A stretch of DNA of 64,000 nucleotides, taken from NCBI GenBank assembly GCA_044220975.1, contig JBGAPZ010000001.1, positions 1 through 64,000 of the forward strand, in the 5' to 3' direction. The DNA comes from SZUA-430 sp044220975. Its GTDB lineage: Bacteria; Pseudomonadota; Alphaproteobacteria; Micropepsales; Micropepsaceae. Below are positions 52,286-61,423 of the stretch, piece after piece. The notes under the pieces are model-generated. The model saw only the letters and a program-made list of their open reading frames with translations, did not search any database and had not been told where the DNA came from. Position 1 is the stretch's first letter, and each line of letters starts with the position of its first letter. Made by a program: the position numbers and the translations under genes.

Positions 52286-54481
52286 TTAGAACCGCATCAA
52301 CTGTCCGACGCGCACGGAGAGTTGCGTCGTCGACGACGTGTAGGTGTGACCGTCGATCAGATCGCCGCTTTCCCCAAGGGAAACGAAGAGCTCCGACCCT
52401 GGGTCGAACTCCCATCGATAGCGCGCCGAAAGCCCGAACGATTGGCTTATGTTGTCGTACTGAACCTGGGTCCGAAGGTTCATGTCCGGCGTAAAGTTCA
52501 AGCCAACGTTCAGCGCCCAGATTTGGATCTCGACATCGCCTGTCGGCAAGTCGATGCCCAGGAATTGATGCTGCAAACCAACTTCCCACGTCGAATCCGG
52601 CCGCCAATTCACGAACGCAAACGTGCGGAACAGCGTGCCGCCGTACCAGTCGCAGCAGCGTATTTCAAAGTTGCCGGAGATCGGTCGCCCGATCGACGTA
52701 TCGATGTTGAGCGAGACGGCTGTCCACTTGTACTCGCCCGCGGGCACCAGAACGCCTCTGGGCAGGAAGAACGCTGGCGTATTCTCATAGTCGCGGAACA
52801 GATTGAGGAACGCCGCGTCCGTGTCTTGTGTCTGAAAGCCGGCCCAGCCGCCGTTCTCCTGCGACTCGAGCTTGTCGTTCAAATCAGTGACGAAGTTGTA
52901 CCACGTGCCGGTCTCCCAGAAGCGCATCCAAGAGTCGGTCGGGCGCCCCCGATACACAAAGTTGCCGTCGTAGTAACGGATCGCGGGTCGGTTCACGAAG
53001 CCGAGCGCGGGCGCATAGTTTTCGCCGACTTGCTTGAACTGAAAGCGCGTGCTGAAAGGCTCGTTCGGAAACGACAGCTGCGCGCCGAAAGAGTCGTCGT
53101 CGCCGAATGCGCTGGAGAAGCTGCGGTCGTAGTAGAAGTCAGCCTGCAGTGTTTTGCCGTCGAACCAGGTCGAGTTGCGGAACTGGAAGTCGGCACCGGC
53201 GACGGTGTTCTCCGTCGCCCCGGACGGATCGCCGTTCGTGAATACGAGCCCGATCTTCGATTGCTCAAGCACCGGCAGCGTGAAGCGGGCGGCCGACAGA
53301 ATCTGATTGTCCGTCGTGGGTGTACCCGCCGTGTCGACGATGAGTGCACCGATGCCGAGGTCTCCGAGCTGCCCCGAGAGCTTCCCACCCGCCACAATGT
53401 CGACGGGTATCCCGTTCACAAGACCGATGTTGCGGGAAAAGAAAGGGCGCCCGTTCACGTCGTTGTTCATGTTGTTGCCGCCGAACTCAAACACGGCAGC
53501 GTCCTGCAGGAAGAAGTCGCGCGTCTCGGGGAAGAAAAGGCCGAACCGTCCGGTGTTGATCTGCCGCTGATCGAGCGGTGCGTCCGAAAAGTCGGTGTTG
53601 AACGTCAGCGTACCGGTGAGCGCCGGCGTGATTTTGTAAAAGAGGTTGCCGGATGGCTCGAGCGTGACGTCGTCTTCGCGCGGCACCCGCCACTCGTGTT
53701 TGTAGCGCGCGGCGAGGAAAGGCTGAAGGTCGAGCCCCAGCCCCTGCGCCGTACCAGTGACTCCCGACAGCGTGCCCGAGCGAGAAATGTCGCGCGATGT
53801 ACGCTGATTGTCGATCTGCGCCCAACGGATGCGTTCGCCCTTACGGCGGATCAGGCGAAAGAGATCGAAACCCCAATTTCCCTTGCTTATGTCATAGGAG
53901 ATACTGCGAAACGGGATCGCAACCTCGACTATCCAACCGTCGTCCACGATCCGGGCATGAGCGTGCCAGATTGTATCCCATTCGCCGAGGACATCGCTGT
54001 TGTTCTGCAGCAAGCCGTCGAAGCGCGCGCCGAGCGGGTTTACCTCGAATAGGTATCCGTCGCGCCGCGTCATGTATGGATCGAGGTAGATACGGATCAA
54101 ATCATCTTGGCTTAGGTTTCCGTCGCGCGACTTGACCGACGCGACAATCTTTTCCGGTTCGCGGTCATAGACGTGGAATGCGAAATAGATGTTGTCCTCG
54201 TCGAAGAGCACGCGCACTTCCATGCGCTCGCTCGCTGGCTGCTTTTCTTTCGGCTCGAGCTGATAGAACTCGTCGATGACAGGGGCCTTGGCCCACACCG
54301 CATCGGACAAATTGCCGTCGATTTTCGGCGCCTCGGAAGGTTGAATGCGAACCGCAGGCGCAGTCGGCTGATAGGTGGCGAAGTCGCGCGCGGGTGACGG
54401 ATCTGCGGCCGTTGCGACGGTCGTGCAGACAAGAAATCCCATGCCCGCGCAAGCGAGCTTGGTAATGAAACGAGCGTACAC
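52286..54481 (-). CDS. CBM9-like / DUF5916 outer-membrane protein
   Basis: A large exported protein of about 731 residues. From GTG 54481 (GGGGGGA just upstream) a signal peptide leads to ATAADPSPA. The N-terminal part (about 45-230) is a carbohydrate-binding module 9-like domain (APKIDGNLSDAVWAKAPVID, YFAFHVYDREPEKIVASVKS, RDGYLFEVNPLGARFD). The rest is a DUF5916-type beta-barrel with FFPETRDFFLQDAAVFEFGG and the C-terminal VGQLMRF, whose last Phe fits outer-membrane targeting. The role is unknown; similar proteins accompany peptidases or TonB-dependent uptake. ATG 54535 is a possible longer start. The 122 bp before it contains no other gene. Confidence 0.85.
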   Translation of the reverse strand: MYARFITKLACAGMGFLVCTTVATAADPSPARDFATYQPTAPAVRIQPSEAPKIDGNLSDAVWAKAPVIDEFYQLEPKEKQPASERMEVRVLFDEDNIYFAFHVYDREPEKIVASVKSRDGNLSQDDLIRIYLDPYMTRRDGYLFEVNPLGARFDGLLQNNSDVLGEWDTIWHAHARIVDDGWIVEVAIPFRSISYDISKGNWGFDLFRLIRRKGERIRWAQIDNQRTSRDISRSGTLSGVTGTAQGLGLDLQPFLAARYKHEWRVPREDDVTLEPSGNLFYKITPALTGTLTFNTDFSDAPLDQRQINTGRFGLFFPETRDFFLQDAAVFEFGGNNMNNDVNGRPFFSRNIGLVNGIPVDIVAGGKLSGQLGDLGIGALIVDTAGTPTTDNQILSAARFTLPVLEQSKIGLVFTNGDPSGATENTVAGADFQFRNSTWFDGKTLQADFYYDRSFSSAFGDDDSFGAQLSFPNEPFSTRFQFKQVGENYAPALGFVNRPAIRYYDGNFVYRGRPTDSWMRFWETGTWYNFVTDLNDKLESQENGGWAGFQTQDTDAAFLNLFRDYENTPAFFLPRGVLVPAGEYKWTAVSLNIDTSIGRPISGNFEIRCCDWYGGTLFRTFAFVNWRPDSTWEVGLQHQFLGIDLPTGDVEIQIWALNVGLNFTPDMNLRTQVQYDNISQSFGLSARYRWEFDPGSELFVSLGESGDLIDGHTYTSSTTQLSVRVGQLMRF

Positions 54482-54678
54482 GTATCCCCCCGCGACGTCT
54501 TTCGACGAAGAAAACACGAATGCGGGGACACACACTGCTTAAAACAACGAGAGGTGGTTCACGTCCGAGTGAACCCGTCCGAAATTGCGAAGCGCGCACA
54601 ACCGCCGGTTGTTTTGGCGTAATCGAGAAAGGTCGCGCGCGGCCGCGATTGCAGCCGCGCGTACAGCAATTCAGCCGC

Positions 54679-54966
54679 TTAAAGCGCTTCGATCGCGGTT
54701 GAGCAGGGGGTCGCCGGCTGGTCCGAACGCTTCAGCGCATCGACGATCTGCTTCTTCTGCTCGGCCTTGATGCCGACTTCGGCCGCGATCGCTTTGATCG
54801 TGGCATTCGCCTCGTCTTGCGTTAGCCCACCCTGAGCAACGGCAGTATCGACGGCCTTGCACGCGCCAAAATAACCGCCGGCCGCTGCGCCGCCGAAGCC
54901 GCCAACAAACAGGCCGATGGCCCCACCCAACACGAACACAAACAGAAACGCTAAAAACCGTCCCAT
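54679..54966 (-). CDS. Small glycine-zipper membrane protein
   Basis: A 95-residue protein with an N-terminal hydrophobic helix followed by a glycine-zipper segment (FVLGGAIGLFVGGFGGAAAG, then GYFGACKAVDTA) and a helical soluble tail (LTQDEANATIKAIAAEVGI, KAEQKKQIVDALKR). Two Cys (at ACKAVD and PCSTAIEAL) could bond if the tail is periplasmic. I do not know a function. AGGAG precedes the start. The gap on its left to 54481 carries the DUF5916 start and nothing else seen. Confidence 0.7.
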   Translation of the reverse strand: MGRFLAFLFVFVLGGAIGLFVGGFGGAAAGGYFGACKAVDTAVAQGGLTQDEANATIKAIAAEVGIKAEQKKQIVDALKRSDQPATPCSTAIEAL

Positions 54967-55182
54967 AATCCTAGCTCCTCATTTTCATGTCGCCCCGTTC
55001 CGGAATGGCGAGGGCGCTAACCTGGATGACAACTGTGTCAGCTTCAAGAAAACGTGCCACAGCAAGTTTTGGAGACTGCGACCCTTCGCACCACCCCATT
55101 CGCACGTTTTGGCTGTGGACAAGGCCGCTGCGTCCGCGCGCCACGCAATCCGGCACTTGAACTTGGCATCCATCGTCAGTAA

Positions 55183-55200
55183 TTTCTGTCACGACAGAAA
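55183..55200. promoter_or_regulatory. Perfect 18-bp palindrome, probable operator of the GbsR-like regulator
   Basis: TTTCTGTC-AC-GACAGAAA is a perfect inverted repeat with 8-bp arms, ending 17 bp before the regulator start codon. A likely promoter overlaps it: TTGAAC (55158-55163), 16 bases, TAATTT (55180-55185). A dimeric regulator bound there would block RNA polymerase, so autorepression of the operon is the simple reading. Confidence 0.6.
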
Positions 55201-55217
55201 GAACAGGCAGGTATCCC

Positions 55218-55745
55218 ATGCCGTTGCCGCCCGTCATCGAAAAAGTCGTGGTCCATTGGGGTGAAATGGGCGCGCGCTGGGGCGTCAACCGCTCCGTCGC
55301 CCAAATCCACGCTCTGCTCTGGCTCACTGGGCGACCCATGAACGCAGAAGAGATTGCCGAGACGTTGGGCATCGCGCGCTCGAACGCCTCGACCTCTCTC
55401 GAAGAGCTCCAGACCTATCGCCTAGTCACGCTGGTCCACACGATCGGCGACCGCCGCAACTATTACGAGGCAAAGGGTGACACCTGGGACGTCGTGCAGA
55501 CGATCGTCGACGAGCGCAAGAAACGCGAGATCGACCCGACGCTCGAAGTGCTGCGCGCCGCACGCGATCTCGCCGAGACCGATCCCGAAACGCCGCCAGA
55601 CGTAAAACAGCGCGTCACCGAAATGCTTGGGTTCATCGAGCGCATGACGGGTTGGTACGAACAGATGCGACGAGTCCCTAAGCCGACATTGCAGCGCCTG
55701 ATCAAAATGGGCGCCGGCGTCGCCCGCCTCATCGCCTCCAGATAG
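55218..55745 (+). CDS. GbsR/MarR family transcriptional regulator
   Basis: A 175-residue winged-helix regulator of the GbsR branch of MarR proteins. The N-terminal WGEMGARWGVNRSVAQIHAL is the family signature, followed by the helix-turn-helix (MNAEEIAETLGIARSNASTS, LEELQTYRLV) and a wing with HTIGDRRNYYEAKGD. The C-terminal half is a helical dimerisation part. It heads an operon with the DUF4166 gene (12 bp away) and the TIGR01777 gene, an arrangement seen in other proteobacteria. The adjacent palindrome is its likely operator; the signal it senses is not known. Confidence 0.9.
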   Translation: MPLPPVIEKVVVHWGEMGARWGVNRSVAQIHALLWLTGRPMNAEEIAETLGIARSNASTSLEELQTYRLVTLVHTIGDRRNYYEAKGDTWDVVQTIVDERKKREIDPTLEVLRAARDLAETDPETPPDVKQRVTEMLGFIERMTGWYEQMRRVPKPTLQRLIKMGAGVARLIASR

Positions 55746-55757
55746 GAGCCCGCGACC

Positions 55758-56405
55758 ATGGCCTTCGCTCTGACGAACGTGCTGTGGAGCGGTCCTCGGC
55801 CCGTTAGGGATGAAAGCCACGACCACAGCGACACGATCGCACGCATCCTCGGAGTCCGCGCCTGGTTGTCGTTGCCCGAAGCGGTGCGCGCACGCTTTTC
55901 CAGGACGACCCCTGCGATCTACGCCGGCGACGCCACCACGCATCTGACATGGGCGGGCAGGGCGTTCGCGTGGGCTCTTCTCCCCTTCGGTTCGCCGCTT
56001 CCGCTCTTCGCGGGTGAAGCGCGCGCAACCGTTCGCGTCGGCGTCAAGGATGGTGGCATTTCATGGGCGCGGCAGTACCGCGGGCCACTAGGTTTGGCGT
56101 TCGAAGTGCGTTCGACCAAGCGTCTGTCGGAAGACGGGCGTCTGTTCGAATGCTGCGCGGGCGGATGGACGATGCTGCTGGATGTGTCCGCCGACCATGG
56201 CAGCCTCGTCTTCCGCTCGCGCCGTTTTTTCTGGCGGATGGGAAGCGTGAGCATCGAACTACCGATTTGGCTCACGCCCGGCATCGCCGAAGTACGCCAC
56301 ACCGATCTGGCCGAAGGCACCTTTCGCTTCACGCTGACATTCGACCATCCGTGGCTCGGCCGGACAGTGTTCCAAGACGGCATCTTTAAGGATCCCGCGT
56401 CGTGA
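55758..56405 (+). CDS. DUF4166 domain-containing protein
   Basis: The 215-residue protein is one DUF4166 domain of unknown function. The recognisable part runs from FGSPLPLFAGEARATVRV through ARQYRGPLGLAFEVRS to CCAGGWTMLLDVSADHGSLV, FRSRRFFWRMG and the close FTLTFDHPWLGRTVFQDG. There is no membrane segment. It overlaps the start of the next gene by four bases, so both are surely cotranscribed with the GbsR-like regulator. GAGCC lies before ATG 55758. Confidence 0.85.
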   Translation: MAFALTNVLWSGPRPVRDESHDHSDTIARILGVRAWLSLPEAVRARFSRTTPAIYAGDATTHLTWAGRAFAWALLPFGSPLPLFAGEARATVRVGVKDGGISWARQYRGPLGLAFEVRSTKRLSEDGRLFECCAGGWTMLLDVSADHGSLVFRSRRFFWRMGSVSIELPIWLTPGIAEVRHTDLAEGTFRFTLTFDHPWLGRTVFQDGIFKDPAS

Positions 56406-57937
56406 CATTGACCGCACTCCTTATTCTCGCAGCCCAAACAATTATCGGCGCGCTCGACAACCTGCTGCATCACGAGATCATCGAGCGCCTGCCGTCGAAG
56501 CCGTCGGCCCGCCGCGAGCTCGCGCTACACAGCACCCGCGAAGGAATCTACGCCGTCCTTTTCCTTGCCTTCGCCTGGGTCGAACCGAGCGGCGGCTTCG
56601 CCGCTCTCGTCCTCACGCTGCTCGTCGTCGAAGTCGCTGTGACTATCACAGATTTTCTCGAGGAAGACCGCACGCGCCGTTTGCCGCCTTTCGAGCGCGT
56701 CCTGCACACGGTCTTGGCGGTGCTCTACGGCACCTTCCTCGGGCTGACGATCCCCTGGCTCATCGCACAGACGAAGCAGCCGACCGTCGTCACATTCATA
56801 TCGCACGGCTTGCTTTCGTGGTTTTTCACGATCGCGTCCGTTGGCGTCCTGGCATTCTCAATCCGCAACGCAATCGCGGTACAGGCTCTGGGGAAAATCC
56901 CGCCGGCAACGACAGCACCGCAATCCGGGAGCGGGCGAACAGTCCTGGTAACCGGCGCAACCGGCTTCGTTGGAGCACCGTTGGTGGAGCGTCTGCTCGC
57001 GCGCGGCGACCGGGTGCTAATCCTTGTGCGAGATGAACGGCAATCGCGTGCGCATTTCGCGGACCGGGTCACCCATGTCGAACGCCTCGACGCGCTGCCG
57101 CGCGAAACGCGCATCGACGCGATCGTGAACCTCGCCGGTGCGCCTGTGATCGGGTTGCCATGGACGCGCGGACGCCGCGAGCAACTCTGGCGCTCGCGCG
57201 TTGACCTGACGGACAACCTCGTCAACTGGATCAAGACGCTCGACCACGCACCCGCTGTGCTCGTGAGCGCCTCCGCCGTTGGCTACTACGGAGACAAGGG
57301 CGACGCCGTTGTGGGCGAAGATGCGCGGGCAGGGGAGGGCTTCGCGGCCGACCTCTGTCGCATTTGGGAGGACGCTGCAAAGCGAGCCGAACCACTTGGC
57401 ATGCGCGTCGTGTGCCTGCGCATCGCAATGGTTCTCGACGCAAGCGGTGGCGCGCTGCCGATGATGGCGCTTCCCGTACGCTTCTGGCTCGGCGCAACCT
57501 TCGGCACCGGTCGGCAATGGATGAGCTGGATCGCGCGTGCCGACCTCCTGCGCATGCTGCTCGCCGCAATCGACAACCCGCTTTGGCACGGCACGATCAA
57601 CGCGGTCGCTCCAGAACCCATCCGCAACGCAGACTTCCAGCGCGCGCTAGCTCGGCTATTAAACCGCCCGTTGTTCCTGAGTGCGCCCGCCTGGCTGCTC
57701 CGCAGTATGCTGGGTGAAATGAGCTCGATCTTCCTATTTTCGCAGCGTGTTCTCCCGATAAGGGCGCAAGGCTTGGGCTTCGCCTTCGACGTCCACTTCG
57801 CTTCCGACGCACTCGCACTCATGTTTGGCCCGCCGCCGAAACCTCTGCCGCAACGGTCGCCGCCGGCGCTGCGGCTGCCCGCAAAACTGGAAATGCCCCA
57901 GACGCCAGCCACCGCGATGAAAGAAGCGGCCGAATGA
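56402..57937 (+). CDS. TIGR01777-type NAD-dependent epimerase with N-terminal membrane domain
   Basis: A fusion of 511 residues. Residues 1-165 form four membrane helices (TALLILAAQTIIGALDNLLH, YAVLFLAFAWV, GGFAALVLTLLVVEVAVTIT, and helices up to 155). From 180 follows an atypical SDR of the TIGR01777 (YfcH/SULA-like) family with VLVTGATGFVGAPLVERLL, IVNLAGAPV, SASAVGYYGDKGDAVV and RIAMVLDASGGALPMM; the YxxxK pair is not in the usual form, as is normal there. Residues 475-511 are Pro/Ala-rich. The membrane half suggests it acts at the inner membrane together with DUF4166. Function unknown. Confidence 0.87.
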   Translation: MTLTALLILAAQTIIGALDNLLHHEIIERLPSKPSARRELALHSTREGIYAVLFLAFAWVEPSGGFAALVLTLLVVEVAVTITDFLEEDRTRRLPPFERVLHTVLAVLYGTFLGLTIPWLIAQTKQPTVVTFISHGLLSWFFTIASVGVLAFSIRNAIAVQALGKIPPATTAPQSGSGRTVLVTGATGFVGAPLVERLLARGDRVLILVRDERQSRAHFADRVTHVERLDALPRETRIDAIVNLAGAPVIGLPWTRGRREQLWRSRVDLTDNLVNWIKTLDHAPAVLVSASAVGYYGDKGDAVVGEDARAGEGFAADLCRIWEDAAKRAEPLGMRVVCLRIAMVLDASGGALPMMALPVRFWLGATFGTGRQWMSWIARADLLRMLLAAIDNPLWHGTINAVAPEPIRNADFQRALARLLNRPLFLSAPAWLLRSMLGEMSSIFLFSQRVLPIRAQGLGFAFDVHFASDALALMFGPPPKPLPQRSPPALRLPAKLEMPQTPATAMKEAAE

Positions 57938-58049
57938 TCGGTGCGATCACGCGCACGTCATCGGCGTTTCCCTGACATTAGCTGACATCGGTTTGACCAA
58001 GCACCCGCTGGTCGCTTACCTCTTGTCCCTGCGGTTCCGTTTGGGGGCT

Positions 58050-60152
58050 ATGAACGTGCGCAATCTGATTCTTCCACTCATCTCAGCAGCATTCTTGGTA
58101 GGCGTCGGCATGTCGATCGCAGAAGAAAGTGACCCATTCCTTTGGCTCGAAGAGGTCGAGGGCGAGAAAGCACTCACCTGGGTGCGCGCGCAGAACGACC
58201 GCTCCCTGAAAATCCTCCAAGCCGATGCGCGCTATGCGGATCTGGAAGCCAAAGCCCTCGCGATACTTGAAGCGAAGGACCGCATTCCGATGCCGGGCTT
58301 TCGCGCCGACAGGGTGACCAATTTCTGGCAGGACGAGACGAATGTGCGCGGCCTCCTACGACGCACCACGCTCGAAGGCTATGCGCGCAAGGATCCGCCC
58401 TGGGAAACGACGCTCGACATCGACGCCCTAGCAAAAACCGAGAACGCAAACTGGGTGTACAAAGGCGCAACCTGCCTTGAGCCCGAAGAAACACGTTGCC
58501 TCATCCAGTTGTCCGACGGCGGGAAGGACGCTGTTGAGATCCGCGAATTCGACATGAAGACGAAGTCGTTTGTCGAAAACGGCTTCCGCCTGTCGGCCGG
58601 CAAGCAAGACGTTGAATGGCTCGATATCGACACGCTCTATGTCGGCCGCGACTGGGGTCCGGGCACAATGACGGAGTCGGGCTACCCGTTCGTATCCAAA
58701 CTGTGGAAGCGCGGCACGAAGATCGAGGACGCCGTCGAAGTGTATCGCGGCACCGCGAAAGACGTTGCTGCTGGCGCCGGAGTGTGGCGCGACGCCGACG
58801 GCGTCGTGCAAGCCGTCAACTTCGCGCGCTATCCGTCGTTCTTCGAGAGGGAATACTACCTTTCGACTGACAAGGGTCCGCAACGCCTTCCGTTTCCGTT
58901 GAAGTCGTCCGTGCAAGCGTTGGTATCCGGCCAACTTGTGCTCACGCTCGAAGACGATTGGACGTGGCAGGGAACTGCGATGCAAAAAGGGGCGCTGGTC
59001 GCGTTCGCTTTGGCCGACCTGAAGCGCGACGCATCGACGGCGAAAGCCACGGTCATCTATCAACCGGGCGCGCGCGAATCGATCGAGCAGGTTGCGAACT
59101 CGCGCAATCACCTGCTCGTAGCCGTCTATGAGAACGTGAAAGGCGCTCTCTATTCCTACGCGTTCGCGAACGGCGCCTGGACACGCACGAAGCTGAACCT
59201 GCCGGCGAACGCCTCGATCGGCGTCGTTGCGGCCCGCAATCTCGACGACAAGATATTTGTAAATGTTGCGGGTTTCCTCGAACCAGACGGTCTCTATTTC
59301 GGTGACGCGTCGGGTGGCGCCTTCACAAAGGAGAAGTCCCTGCCGCCACGCTTTGACGCGTCGGGTATGCAGGTTGATCAGTTTGAAGCGACGTCAAAAG
59401 ACGGCACGAAAGTGCCGTACTTCGTCGTGCACAAAAAGGGTATAAAGCACGACGGCACGAACCCGACGCTGCTCTACGCCTACGGTGGCTTCCAAGTGTC
59501 GATGACGCCGAGCTACTCCGGCACTGTCGGCAAGCTTTGGATCGAGCGCGGCGGCGTCTACGTGCTCGCAAACATTCGCGGTGGCGGCGAGTTCGGCCCT
59601 GCCTGGCACCAAGCCGGTCTCAAGACGAAGCGCCAAGTCATCTACGACGATTTCGCCGCCGTCGCCGAAGACCTGATCGCACGTAAGATCACCAGCGCAC
59701 GCCGCCTCGGTATCGAAGGCGGCTCGAACGGCGGCTTGCTAATGGGCGTCGAACTCACGCAGCGCCCGGAGCTTTGGAACGCCGTGGTCGTGCAAGTCCC
59801 GCTGCTCGACATGCTACGCTATGACAAGCTGCTCGCCGGCGCGTCGTGGGTCGGCGAATACGGCGATCCCGCGGACGCAACCGAAGGTGCGTTCCTGCGC
59901 AAGATCTCGCCCTACCAAAATCTAAAGCAGGGCACGAAATACCCGGAGCCGTTCTTCGTTACCTCAACGAAGGACGATCGTGTCCACCCCGGCCACGCCC
60001 GCAAGATGGCGGCTAAGATGGAAGCGATGGGCTTGCCCTTCCTCTATTACGAGAACATCGACGGTGGCCACGCAGCCGCCTCGAACCAACGCGAACGCGC
60101 CAAGCGCATCGCGCTGGAATTCACTTATCTCAGCCGCAAGCTGATGGACTGA
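58050..60152 (+). CDS. Secreted prolyl oligopeptidase family serine peptidase
   Basis: An S9A-family peptidase of 700 residues from ATG 58050, which starts a signal peptide (MNVRNLILPLISAAFLVGVG). The mature protein starts DPFLWLEEVEGEKALTWVR, the family N terminus, then a seven-bladed propeller, and the alpha/beta hydrolase part with the nucleophile motif EGGSNGGLLMGVELTQRP, and the His in NIDGGHAAASNQRERA. Conserved YAYGGFQVSMTPSYS and RGGGEFGPAWHQAG are also present. A TTG upstream at 57993 gives a longer form without reason. It would cut short proline-containing peptides outside the inner membrane. Confidence 0.93.
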   Translation: MNVRNLILPLISAAFLVGVGMSIAEESDPFLWLEEVEGEKALTWVRAQNDRSLKILQADARYADLEAKALAILEAKDRIPMPGFRADRVTNFWQDETNVRGLLRRTTLEGYARKDPPWETTLDIDALAKTENANWVYKGATCLEPEETRCLIQLSDGGKDAVEIREFDMKTKSFVENGFRLSAGKQDVEWLDIDTLYVGRDWGPGTMTESGYPFVSKLWKRGTKIEDAVEVYRGTAKDVAAGAGVWRDADGVVQAVNFARYPSFFEREYYLSTDKGPQRLPFPLKSSVQALVSGQLVLTLEDDWTWQGTAMQKGALVAFALADLKRDASTAKATVIYQPGARESIEQVANSRNHLLVAVYENVKGALYSYAFANGAWTRTKLNLPANASIGVVAARNLDDKIFVNVAGFLEPDGLYFGDASGGAFTKEKSLPPRFDASGMQVDQFEATSKDGTKVPYFVVHKKGIKHDGTNPTLLYAYGGFQVSMTPSYSGTVGKLWIERGGVYVLANIRGGGEFGPAWHQAGLKTKRQVIYDDFAAVAEDLIARKITSARRLGIEGGSNGGLLMGVELTQRPELWNAVVVQVPLLDMLRYDKLLAGASWVGEYGDPADATEGAFLRKISPYQNLKQGTKYPEPFFVTSTKDDRVHPGHARKMAAKMEAMGLPFLYYENIDGGHAAASNQRERAKRIALEFTYLSRKLMD

Positions 60153-60214
60153 CCGCCCGGACTTGATCATGCGCGGCAGAATGTGTCTCTGTCGCGCATG
60201 ACTCGGGCCAACTC

Positions 60215-61420
60215 ATGCTGAATACGCTGGAACTGAAACGCACGCCCTTTCACGAGCGGACGTCGCGCTTGAGCCTTGCGCAGAACTGGCGCCGCTGGGC
60301 TGGACACATCGTCGTCGGCTCGTACGAGCTCTCGCTCGATCACGAATACTGGGCGATCCGCGATGGCGCCGCACTAATCGATGTCTCGCCGCTCATGAAA
60401 TACGTGATCGAGGGGCCGGACGCGGCGCGGCTGCTTCACAAAGTCACGACCCGCGATATCCACAAACTGGCGGTGGGGCAGGTCTACTACACCGGCTGGT
60501 GCGACGAAGACGGCAAGCTCATCGACGACGGAACCGTCGCAAGGCTCGCCGATCGTTCGTTCCGCATGACCGCGGCCGAGCCGTCCCTTCGCTGGCTTTC
60601 AATGAATGCGGTCGGCATGGACGTGCAAATCAGCGAAGTCACCGACCAAATGGCGGCGCTAAGCTTGCAGGGACCGAAATCGCGCGCCGTGCTCAATCGA
60701 TGCTGCAAAGACTCGCTCGATCCGCTGAAGTACTTCCGCCTGATGCAAACGAGCATCGGTAACGTGCCGGTCACCATCTCCCGCACCGGCTACACCGGCG
60801 ATCTGGGGTTCGAGATTTGGATAGAGCGCGACCAAGCGCTTCCGATCTGGGACGCGCTGATGTCGGCGGGTGGCGACTTCGGCATCCAGCCCTGCGGTAT
60901 CCTTGCAATGGACATGGCGCGCGTCGAAGCGGGCCTCTTCATGCTCGATGTCGATTACACGGCCGCGAGCCACGCATGGATCGAGGGCCAGAAATCCTCG
61001 CCGCTCGAAATGGGACTCGATTGGGCGGTAAACCTCGACAAGAAGGGCTACTTCGTTGGCCGTCGCGCGCTCGAACGGGAAAAGCGCGAAGGCTCTGCGT
61101 GGAAGTTAGTGGGGCTCGACATCGAGTGGCCCGGCCTTGAACGCCTGTTCGCTGCCGTCGGCCTCCCGCCGCAAGTCCCGGCGATGGCGATGCGCGCCAG
61201 CCTTCCGGTCATGCGCGACGGGAAGCAGATCGGCTACGCCTCCACCAGCACGTGGTCGCCCGTATTGAAGAAATATATTGCCCTGGCGCATCTGCAGCGG
61301 CCGCACTTCGAACCGGGGACGTCCGTCACGGTTGAAGTCACCGTGGAGCACCATCGCCGCCAAGCGCCGGCAAAAGTCGTGAAGACGCCGTTCTACGAAC
61401 CCGCGTGGAAGAAGAAGTAA
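60215..61420 (+). CDS. Aminomethyltransferase (GcvT) family protein
   Basis: A 401-residue tetrahydrofolate-dependent enzyme of the GcvT/YgfZ superfamily. Recognised are AIRDGAALIDVSPLMKYVIE, VTTRDIHKLAVGQVYYTGWC, DDGTVARLADRSFRMTAAEP, ALSLQGPKSRAVL, ISRTGYTGDLGFEIW and LAMDMARVEAGL, the folate-binding side. Three Cys/Trp-rich parts and the length resemble DMSP demethylase- and sarcosine/dimethylglycine-related GcvT proteins rather than the glycine-cleavage T protein, and no gcvH or gcvP is nearby. It begins 62 bp after the peptidase and lies 3 bp before the flavoprotein gene. Confidence 0.88.
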   Translation: MLNTLELKRTPFHERTSRLSLAQNWRRWAGHIVVGSYELSLDHEYWAIRDGAALIDVSPLMKYVIEGPDAARLLHKVTTRDIHKLAVGQVYYTGWCDEDGKLIDDGTVARLADRSFRMTAAEPSLRWLSMNAVGMDVQISEVTDQMAALSLQGPKSRAVLNRCCKDSLDPLKYFRLMQTSIGNVPVTISRTGYTGDLGFEIWIERDQALPIWDALMSAGGDFGIQPCGILAMDMARVEAGLFMLDVDYTAASHAWIEGQKSSPLEMGLDWAVNLDKKGYFVGRRALEREKREGSAWKLVGLDIEWPGLERLFAAVGLPPQVPAMAMRASLPVMRDGKQIGYASTSTWSPVLKKYIALAHLQRPHFEPGTSVTVEVTVEHHRRQAPAKVVKTPFYEPAWKKK

Positions 61421-61423
61421 GCC

